Shown here: positions 53,871 to 64,000 of the stretch, piece after piece | Numbering within the stretch: position 1 is the stretch's first letter | Layout of the letters: each line of letters begins with the position of its first letter | Source of the DNA: Anseranas semipalmata | Lineage: Eukaryota; Chordata; Aves; Anseriformes; Anseranatidae | NCBI GenBank assembly: GCA_013399115.1 | Contig: VXAA01007177.1 | Location: 1,024,585 to 1,088,584, forward strand | DNA length: 64,000 bases | Reading direction: 5' to 3' | The notes under the pieces: generated by a model | Told to the model about the DNA's origin: nothing | The model's database searches: none | What the model saw: the letters and a program-made list of their open reading frames with translations, nothing else | Made by a program: the position numbers and the translations under genes

Positions 53871-56800
53871 GTAGGACAAGATTATACTATGATTACTATC
53901 AGTAATTGAAGTGTTCTGCTGTGCTTTTTATTTGATTATTATTTTTTAATTACTAGTGTGCATCTATATTTTAATGTAAGATTTGCAGCATTGCAGTTTA
54001 TTTTAATGAAAACACCAACAAATTATTCCTGTATTTGAAATATGTACTGATTGCTTTTTAAAAATTAAATTAAAAGCCAAAATTACATTGCAATTCAGAA
54101 ATTACCTCCAAAATTGGAAGAAAATTGTGATAGCAAAAGGAGAAAGAATAATGTTTTTATGGTTTTTTTTTGTTGTTTTTTTTTTTCTGCTGATAATTCT
54201 AGGATTTTTACAATGTTGTCACATTAAGAAAGCTTCCTTACTAGTGAGGAACTCTTATTCTCTCTCCTGCAGTTTTAACATAGTATAGAGTCATGTAAAT
54301 AAAATATTTGAAATAATTATTTCAATCATTTTACTTGATATGCATTTTTGTCATGTAATTAATACAACTGTCACTAACCTTGTTCTTGTGCATAAAGCTA
54401 AAACGTTGGGTGGAAGTAGAAAACACTTGGATGAATAATCTTCAGAATATATTACAGGCTAGAGTTATAGATTGAGAAATATTTGATAAACATCACGAGG
54501 CCTTCACTGAATTCTTCTAAGAGCCGCTTCTGGTTATGAGGAGGTGAAACAAAGACCTTAATTAAACCAAATAATAAGTCCTCAAAAACAAAATTTTATG
54601 CTGTAGGTAAAGAACAGAGATCAGTGTATGCTGTTCAATGGATAGGTATCTCAACAGGTTAACCACTGTATCTGGCAAAAAGAAAAAAAAAGAATGGAAA
54701 ATTAAGAATTTCCCTCTCCCTCTGCCCAAATCTTAGGCTCTTGCCAGTATAAGTTGGAAGAAAACCTAGTGATGAGCAGTATTCGCAGCCAATGAGCTAG
54801 AAGGTGTAGCTGGATAAAACAGTGCATTAGGTGAACCCACATCAGAGAATCAACCGCCGAAGCTTGGTTTCATTTCCATTCTCTGATAATCTGATGGTGA
54901 AAAATTACTTGACAGTCCCAGGAAGTCACATGACACATTACTGTAAAAAATGTCATCCTAATCCCTACTGTAATACTGGAGTGACCTGAATTAATCATTT
55001 AAGTATAAGTTAACCACATTAGAACCTAATGGAAAACTGTTTTCAGAATTTCAGCTATATAGCAAACTTGTTTGTGTTTTTTGTTCTTAAACATTTCTAT
55101 TGTAGTAGTGCCTATGGACAGCAACTAGATTAAGTGCACATTGTGGTAGTCTATAAAATACAGTATGAAGACTTTGCAGTTTTGCCTTACGTTGCAGATT
55201 TTGGATTTTTTTGGCAGAGAGTTTGGATTTTTGCCCTGTACTGCACATATTTACTCCCATGTGCTAATGTGGATTTCCATTATGTTTGCAGGTGCTCTGA
55301 AAATACAGAGCCCATAGTGAGATCAGACCTCAGAAAAGGCACTGGTGATTTCAGTTTTTTTCCCCTTACAACATGAAGCTTTTGGAGACATGAATTTTTA
55401 CAAGTAGAATAGTAATTTTCAATTCTGACTGGATAAAAAGAAACATGTCCCTATGGTGACCCAGGAACTGGACGATCACCTGGCCAAGGCTCAGTCACAC
55501 TCAGGTCTTTTTCCCCTTCTTCCATGGGGAGGAGAGCAGTAGCTCTTTTGCAGGCAAATTACTTCTAGGTTTGCTTTGTGGTTCTTTGGGAGGTGAGGCC
55601 AAAACCATCTAACGTGTTGACTGGAATGTGGACTGGTAACCCAGAGCCCGGCTCTGGTTCTTTGCTAGGGGTAGTCAGAATAAATGAATATGTGGGCACC
55701 TGCACAACTCCACTTTCCCCTGTAAGTACTTAGGTTTCCAGCTGTACTCTGTATTATATCTGCTAATTATTTTAATTTGGGTTAAGAGAATCTTTTATTT
55801 TCTAATTGTGGGAGTGTATCTGAGATGTTATGTGTTTCAGGATGACCGTTTTATGAAACAAGGTGGATATTTGGGGTGTTTTTTTCTTTTATTTCTGTGA
55901 AGAAATAAAATGTCTGAAGAACAATTCAGTTTCAATTTGATGATATTATAATTATTTTTATGGCATATACAGTCAGTAAAAAATCATTGCACAGCCTGAA
56001 AAACAGCAATTGTGACTTTTCCTTTTGGATTTCAGGAAACATATGCTATCATTCGTTTCTACACAGCAGAATTGAATTATTAAAATATGGAGCGTTTTTA
56101 TAGTGGGAAGATAGAGTTATTTGTATTAATTAGATTGTCAGCTTTTCAGTGGCATTTGTCTGACAGAAATCCTAATCTGTGTTTAAACAGAAGAATATGA
56201 ACTTCAATTCACATTAAGCTCAATGTTAAAATTTCCCTAGACTGAGCATTGTAAGACAACGCTGATCAAGGTCTTTGGGAGGGTACTTATACTGCTCATT
56301 TTCTTCTTTTGCCAGTTATACAAGTAGTCACGCTAACCTGAGATTTGTTGAAGTAAAAGGAGCTTAATATTTTTAAAGTTTAGGTTTCAGACTCATGAGT
56401 TCATAGTATAGACACTAGAAGGAAACTAACCTGGAGAAGAAAGAAAATATGTTGGTTCTTTTCTATAAATTGCAGCTGCACTAGCGAACCTCATAACTAT
56501 TATTCCTCACTGGTGCAGATTTTCTGGTTGTAGAAGGAGTAAAAATTCAGTAGATTAGTATTTTTATTTTTATTAGTAGAGACAAGGCCTTAGCCCTTGG
56601 CAGAAATTATCAATTTCACCACCTGTGATATTGTTTTGTTGGAAGTATGTTTGTTGCAATAACAAAATTAGTGTCATAAAGAGAGAATATTTTGCATTCA
56701 TGAATAAAATCTCTGCTGTCAAAATCTAAGAAAAAAAAAATATGGGAACAGGAAAACAGGAAAATGTTCTTGTTCCTTTTCTTATTATTGGCTGAGAAAA

Positions 56801-59417
56801 GTTTTGTAGAGGAGACAAGGACAAGGTTGTGAATGTTCTACAGGATTTCTGATGTGTAAAATTCTTGATTATCATTTTAGCATCCTAATGTAAATGAAGT
56901 AAAGGATTAAATTTTAAAGTTTCTTCTCACTCGGTCTCACTTTTCTACATCTTTGCCACTTTGAGAAGTGGTGTGACGGAGACGCTTCAAGACAGTGTGT
57001 TTATTAAAAACAAAACCCCAAAAACCCTACAACACTAATTTATTAGAATCTTTGCATAATGTAATTCTCACATGAGGAGTCAAACCTCTGGAATAGGATG
57101 GCATTGTGAGTTTACATTACAAACGTCCTTGCAATGACATCTTCAGCTTAAATTGCTAGACCTCCCCAAACTAGTGTTCAAGTTAATTCTTATATTTGGA
57201 CTGGCAAGATTGTCCACCCCGGATGTTAATCAGTGCTCTGAAGCATACACGTAGCGTCTATCTATTGGCCACGGCCCAGCAAGAGCTGCTGCAGGATTCT
57301 CTGGGACTGCCTGAAGGTCCCACCTGGAGAGTTCCTGAAACAATTAGCGAAACACTTTGCTGCGAAGGCGGTGAGGCAGGCAGGCAGTTGCCGCTGCTCA
57401 AGTCGGTCAGTTGTCCCCAGTCAGCCCATTATCTCATCTGTGCAGACACTAGCTGGGGAGTTCCTGGGCTACCCAGGGAATTAATGGCTAAGTGCACTGC
57501 ATGTACACACAGACACAGCCCTGATACCCAAATACACCACAATTATAATTATTAACCGTAGGATAAATTGGAATTTCATTCTTATATCACAGTTACAACT
57601 TAAACTCACAGAATTTCCCGCAATGAGTAACCGTAAAGTTTGATGAGTATGAATTTTTCTACAAATTGAAGGGTAGTCTACATCTAGGATAAGATGTGCC
57701 AAAACAGACCATCTTCAACTTGGAGGATAGCTTTCATTGCAAATTTGAAAGCCTAGCTCCCTGATTTTCAGCAGAACAGAACTTCCTGTATAATTCATTT
57801 TAGATAACACCAAAGCATGAAACTATCAGTGAAAGTACGCTCTCTGAGACCCCTGAAATAGCAACTAAAATTATTCTTTCAATTTTATGGGTCTTCACAA
57901 TAGAATAATGCCAGTGAAAGTGATTTGGGAGTTGTGTGTTTCCCGTTCATTTGGGAGGGCTGATATGGAGGTGCCAACACTTCAACTTCTGGAACCCCTG
58001 CAGCCAGCTACCTAAGCTGTCAGATGTCAAAAATACCAAGAAGTTTTCATAAATCAGTGGTGTTTTGCAACAGAAATCTACTTTGCCACAAAAGCTTCAG
58101 GTAGCCCTACTAGTGAAAAAAGTGAGGCAGGTGTTGTTTTGTGAACAGTTAGGCTCAAATCACTTCCTAATGAAAAGATATCTTCACTGACCTTACCAAA
58201 AAGGAGCTTCTGAAAATGATTTCTGAGTTGCTTTACTTTTTGTAGCTCTTCTTTTCTGCAGTGCTGCTTCTTGCCCATTGGCACCCTGATCAAAATCAGC
58301 TCCTAGCAGACTCTTAAGCATAGACTTGGTAGTATGGAAATCAGTTCTCATCAAAAACAGTATCCTGAAGGCAGCTTATGAGAGAAAAGCATCTATCTAG
58401 ATGGTACTGCTGCCCTTGTGAAACCAAATATACTTTCCTTCCAACTCAACAAATAATAATAATTCACTATGTTGCTTTTGACCACTTTAGTTTGCTAAAG
58501 TGGACAATTTACTCCTCCTTATCCTTTATTAACAAAGCTACATTGTTGTAGCACAGTAAAGAAGTAAGCTAGCAAATAAGGAAGTGTGAGGGACCACTGA
58601 GGAAAAGGTTTAGGTGAAAGGCATTTTAAAACACTGAGGCCTGGGATGTTTAACTCTGCAGTCTGAAGTTTTCTCTTCGTTGTTAACATAGTACTCTGTT
58701 TTCTTGTTTTGCCTATGACAGCTTCCAAATTGTGCAGCTTTGGTGTGCTTTTTCTTTGGTGTCTTTTGGCCAAAGCCATTTCTGTGTCATGTCATACTTA
58801 GAGCTAGATAGTGTAAGACGTTAAAGAAAAGCCACAAGTGAAAAATATCTTGTTTTAAACTTATTTCCCTGAACTTTTTAATCCTTCTTGCATTATTAGT
58901 AGATGTTGGCAAACATTTTTTTTTTCCAGTTGAGTTAAAATTAGTTAGAAAAAGGGCACCTTAGACATTTGGAACAAGTAGTCAGGCATTTTTATCGTGA
59001 AAATCTTATTCTTCTGAATTTTCATAAGATTGAAATTCTGAAATCTTGAGTATAGGCAACATAGAATATATATATATGTATATAAATAAAAAATGATAGA
59101 TTTTGCTTCTTTTCTTCAAAACCAGATAAAGAATGGTACATGTTCCCATGATAATGTACTTCCAAATTGGTTGTTTCCTCTTGCCCTTTTGAGTAAGACT
59201 GTGGCCATAACCTGCCTACATTTAAGTTTGCAGTTTGGAAGAGGGCAGATATTTCACTTTACCCTCACTGCAAGTGTGGATGTAAGCTATCCTTGAAAAA
59301 GATGGCAGCCAGTGGTTTCCTGTTCCTGGAGACAGCACAAAGCAGCATGGTTTGTCACTCATGGAAAGAATGGGAGATGATGGCCTCCTTGAAAATAATT
59401 AATTGTTCACACCAAGA

Positions 59418-59451
59418 TTTTTTGTTCTTTTTTTTGTTCTTTTTTTTGTTC
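59418..59451 (+). repeat. T-rich 12-bp tandem repeat
   Basis: The unit ttttttttgttc occurs twice exactly (59428-59439 and 59440-59451), preceded by a 10-base partial copy. Confidence 0.85.
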
Positions 59452-60104
59452 TGTTTAATCGAAACTTTAAAATACCATACAGAAATATCACTAGTATTTT
59501 GATACAAATTATAAAAGTTGTTCCACACTAGCATTTACTTTTCTTCTGGATAGCAAGTTTAGATGGCATCTCCATTCTTTAAAAAAACAAATTCTTCTTA
59601 AGATATGGGATATGAGAGTTTTGAGAGTTGTATTATCTAAAGGGAAATGGAATAAAAATTGTCCTGTCCTGTGTCCAATAAAAATGTTTCTGGCCACATC
59701 GTGGCTCAGCACTTTCTCAGCTGTAAACAGCAAACACTTTCATACAGAAAATAGGTTGTATTTTCACCTTTAAGAAATTGTGTTGGTAACATAATGATGC
59801 TTCTGTGATTTCTCATGATAACTGATCATCTGTTTGTAACAAGGCTGCTATGTCTGAAAAAAATCATTCTTATCTCCCTGGAAAATATCATTTTCTGAAA
59901 AATGTCAGTTTAGAGAAGTGTTAAATACCTGTTCTCATTGAAAGTAAGGTTAAATACACATGCCTTGGGCTAATCTACTGGCTGTCTTTGTGGTAGCAGT
60001 GGTAACAGTGATTTTATTAAAGGCATTAAAGACTCTGAAATGACTAAGTTATGTACTGTGCTTTTGCTGTATGGGCATTTCCAATGTCCATGGCAGCCAA
60101 TTTA

Positions 60105-60170
60105 GATTTTTTCCTCAAAATATACAATAGTATCTGTGATTTTTTCCTCAAAATATACAATAGTATCTGC
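60105..60170 (+). repeat. 33-bp tandem duplication
   Basis: Bases 60105-60137 are repeated directly at 60138-60170 with one difference, at the last base. Both copies begin gattttttcctcaaaatata. The near identity implies a recent duplication. Confidence 0.95.
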
Positions 60171-63100
60171 AGGATGATCATGATAAAGACTCTGAGCACC
60201 ACAACTGGACTAATCTCTTGCTTCCCTAAGGATTTTGCTTTAAATCAGTTTAGCCTATTGTTAGTTTCAGTTTCTGAATTTTATGCTGTTATCATGAAAG
60301 GTATTTTGTGTATGCATCAGTTCCTTAATGTTTGTCATTTTGTATAGGAAGCAGTCTGCAGAATGTACTAATCAGAGGTATAAACTAAAGCCAGCAGTTT
60401 TCAGATAACGTAACCAACTAAAAGGAATTAATAAGAAGTCAGAAATCAACCGTAAACAAAGGGAATGCGTATATATTTTCAGTTGTAGCATTTAGCTTAC
60501 AAAATCTGGAAATCAAATAACATCTGTGTAAGTATTTCTGTTTTTTAAGTGCCTGAGAACATCAGAACGAAACGTTGCTGTCATTTAATGCACTCAGCTG
60601 TACCTGTGTTACAGTCTGGAGCCAGAGTGCATACAGTTGCTGACAGTGGGAAATATACAGGTTTCTAAAAACAATTTTGACTGTTCTTTTGAACTACAGC
60701 TTCTTGTGACATTTTTGGTGACTAAATAAGAGAGAAAAAAATACACTAAGAAAATCCAGGTATCTACCCTACTATTGACAGTGCTGTTGTGCTGACCAAT
60801 ACAGAAATACTGCACTTGATCTAAAACTGTTTCCCGTAAGGAAATGCAATGAAGGACTAACACTTATCTTTTCTGTGTAAGAAGTGGGTCTTTATCCTCC
60901 CAGCACCACAGAAATTCGAGATCTGGTTGATGGAGTTCAGTTTTTCCTATGTGTATTTCTCGTGAAGGAAGGGACTGTCCATTTGCTGTCCTCCCATACT
61001 GTTGCTACCAGCTGTTGCCACACAGTCCCCCTCAGGAGCAAACCAGTAGCATTTTTGCACTACTTTGTGCAAAACCAGTAGCATAAGCAATAATTTCTCA
61101 ATAATTTTCCCAGAGACTGAATGGCTTGAATACTGTTAAGAGTACCACTTTTCTAAACCTGTCATCCAAATTTGTGATTACCTAACCTTGTGTAGGTACT
61201 TTGTACAGCCGTGGAGGAAAAAGGATATTACATCTACTGGTTTTCTTGGTTGGTTCAAGCCTCCCCAGGACTCCTTTTCTTCTCTTTGCTACCAACTGAA
61301 ATTTACATAGTTGTATACAGGAAGGGGATAGGATGCCATAATAAAAGTTAACACTGTTGGTTGGGCCTGTCTGTAACACGTTGGTTGTGTTGCAATTTGC
61401 ACATACAGAGCACAAAAAGTGCCCTATTTGACAGGACTGGTTTTAAAATTAAAATATTGGTGTTCTTGTTTATGTATCTATCTGAATTACATATTTCTGG
61501 ATCAGAGGATGTGTTCCACAGGAGAGACTATCCTGGCTTTTCTAGGTTTGAGAGTTTGGACCCTATGAGTGAAGGATCCAAGAGCAAAACTTGTAAGGCT
61601 GCCTGACCCTGACCACTTCTGCATGGTGGTTTAGAAAAATAACTGCTGTAGCTGACAGCCTGGCCCAGATGTGGACCTACAGCTGTTTCTGGACAGAGGA
61701 GGCATTAAACCAGGGGCAAAGAAGCATATTAGGACATCACCATGAAGTAAATTCTTCTACTGAAGAAGGGAAAATTATAATGTCAAAATCTAAACTCTAT
61801 CACTTGTGATGATTTTCAAGTCTTTTGATCCACGTGTATAGAAATATATTGTATGAACAAGTTTATGTCTGGAAAAAAAAACTGTATAGCTCTGTTTTTT
61901 TAAAATTCATGATGCTTGAGGTTTGAAACAATTGGAATTTTATTGTCACCACTATCCAGGATGCTTTTAAGCTAAGATTAATTGCTTTGGAAGAGGGAGT
62001 GATGGCGTCCTTGAAACAGTGTTCTTTTACATAGAAGAATAAAGAGGATGGTATGTTCCTCAGAGTGTGTATTAAATACCTGATGTACTTTTGTTAGAAA
62101 ACAAGGCCAAACACTTTCATAGAGCACATTAAAACCTAGATTGTTCAGACTTTGGGAAATGATTAAATTCATTTGCAGTTGTAGGTGAAGCTGACCAAGG
62201 CAGGGTAGCTTGATTCGGTAGTGTTGCAAATATTCCCATCAAGTCTCACCACCTAAAATTGTAAAACTCTTGGCTACTAAGGTATCCCAAAACACAGGTT
62301 CTGAAAGCTTGAGCTATGAAAGTTAGAGATTCCAGTGGGACAATTTTGTCCTTGGCCTGCAGAAGAAATTGTTTGCATTCAGGGGATTGAGAGCCTATAA
62401 TAATATAATGAAATAAAACTACCCTGATACAATGTTTTAAACTAACTTGATCAGTGAAAAAGTATTTCATCGAAGTTCTGACTTAAAAGCTTCATAGCAA
62501 TAGTAGAATAATCAGTCTTGGAATGACAACTTGATAATGGTCTCTAAAATTAATTTATCAAGGTAACAACTTTTGAAACACCTTTAGGAAAAAGAACTTT
62601 GATTTGAAAGTAATGTTTATTTTATTAATAAACCGCATAATGATTATGTAGGAACTCCGTTAGTTGTAATTTATGTCTATTAAATTGTGTGCTGTTACTT
62701 GTAATTTTAGTATGCTGGTATCATCAGTGTGGATGTAGTCTGTAAATTGTTTTTGAAAATGGAATTCAATTTATTAAAAAAAAGTCTGAAATTGTAAATC
62801 ATTAAAAGAATATAAGGCCAGGATCTCAAAGGACAAACAGGCACACTTGAAGCAACATTTAAAGTGTATTTGCTTTCACTTACCTGCCAAGAGCTACGGT
62901 CTGCTCCTGTGGGTTCTGTGCTATGTTTCTCAGAGGCTTAATATCACTCATACTTTAAGTACTGGAAGTAATACAGTTGTTGTCTGTATTTTGGTATTTG
63001 CAATGCCAAAGCTTTCAATAGAAATATAGAGACTTCAGAGCATGAATGGAGGTTGTGATTGGTAATTTTTTCTCTTCGCATCTCCTATGAATTTATTTTT

Positions 63101-64000
63101 CATTTCTTAATTCTACAGATGTGTTGGGTTAATAATTTGGGATCTCACATAGTCTGTTAGATATATTTTAGTCAGGAGACATTTTAGTTCAATTTTTAAA
63201 TTGCATAAAACCTTGTATCTGCAGATATGTAAAAAGCAAATTATATCTGATTTATATTCCCCTGAAATTTTAATAGAACTAAAATTCTTCAAGGATTGTT
63301 CTAAAACTCCATAGTGTTATTTAGTGCCAATGTGTGCTTTTCAGTCTATAAGTTAGTAAATTTATATTTAAATGATATATACATTTTTTTTCCCTTTGTA
63401 ACTGCATATTTGCAAATGCTGCTATGACCCATGAATTTATCTTTGGGTCAGAAAAATCTTTTCTCATGTTTGGCCTTTTTCTGCATGTGGTAGGACAATA
63501 TAACAGACATATTTTGTTTAAATAGTTTTTTGGGGGTGGTAGGTCTCCAGGTGGAAAAGGTGTGCTTGGAAATATAAGATCAGCAGTCAAATGTCATCTT
63601 GCTAGAAAAAGGAGTCAGAAGGCTGTGACTTTCACAGATTATTTCCTGAGTATCTCTAGAAGACCAGAAATGATCAAGGACATTTACCCATGGTGGACTG
63701 GATGTGCAGTTCACCGTGCTTATGGCAACTTAGCAGTTATTTCTTTGTATAGCTGTTTTGTCCATGTGCTTCGCTGCCTGTGTGCTTCCATCCCTTGTTG
63801 TCTGTTGATAATAAACAAAGACTTGATTTAGGAAGCCTCAAGTTAACATTTTTTTAATAATGTGTAATGTGTAGAGAGACAATATCAAAGAGAAATTTAT
63901 GGAGTGAAACTCAAAAAAGAGATGAGAGTTGGCAGCAGAAAAATTTGCATGAGCTTAAAATACAGAATATCTGCAAAAATAGCCTTTACGATTGCTAAAC

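Larger units (their letters stand above)
53871..64000 (+). other. AKAP6: AKAP6 intron (3' end outside window)
   Basis: More than 10.1 kb of AT-rich sequence follows the gtagga donor with no recognisable exon. The continuation of spectrin repeat 1 was looked for and not seen, so the intron extends beyond the window. It contains a TA-rich run (59067-59088), a 12-bp T-rich tandem repeat (59418-59451) and a 33-bp tandem duplication (60105-60170). A moderately GC-rich patch around 57190-57500 has no recognised content. Confidence 0.85.

Noticed and set aside
57190..57560. 119-codon frame in a moderately GC-rich patch downstream of the last exon
   Set aside because: It was checked as a possible continuation of spectrin repeat 1, but the translation does not resemble AKAP6 or any spectrin repeat and it lacks convincing splice boundaries.

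Overview
The window is vertebrate nuclear DNA, most probably from a bird. It is AT-rich, intron-dominated sequence with canonical GT-AG splice sites and few repeats. The only clearly recognisable interspersed element is one 5'-truncated CR1 LINE, the typical LINE of birds and other sauropsids. No mammalian SINE or L1 families were seen. A single N at 51129 inside a GC-rich stretch indicates assembled genomic sequence. The species cannot be fixed from the sequence alone.

All supported protein coding belongs to one gene on the + strand: AKAP6 (mAKAP), the perinuclear A-kinase anchoring protein of heart, muscle and neurons. Three internal exons are present: 24963-25214 (84 codons), 29601-31385 (595 codons) and 53748-53870 (41 codons). 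Every boundary is phase 0, and together they encode 720 residues, roughly a third of a protein that is about 2,300 residues long in mammals. The first exon continues the N-terminal region. The large second exon carries the PDK1-docking hydrophobic motif, the probable start Met of the shorter mAKAP-beta form, and several conserved islands in a Ser-rich, poorly conserved background. The third exon opens the first spectrin repeat. The upstream start exon and all later exons (rest of the spectrin repeats, calcineurin- and PKA-binding regions) lie outside the window.

Layout: 1-24962 intron (5' end off the window); 24963-25214 exon; 25215-29600 intron with a GT/GC alternating tract; 29601-31385 large exon; 31386-53747 a 22.4-kb intron with the CR1 copy (about 35197-35589), small GC-rich pockets, a CpG-island-like region (about 51005-51570) and a 47-bp near-perfect palindrome (53116-53162); 53748-53870 exon; 53871-64000 intron running off the window, with a 33-bp tandem duplication.

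No RNA gene, CRISPR array, bacterial-type operon or novel multi-gene system was found. The most interesting non-coding signals are the intronic CpG island 2.2 kb upstream of the spectrin-repeat exon (possible internal promoter) and the long palindrome 585 bp upstream of that exon.
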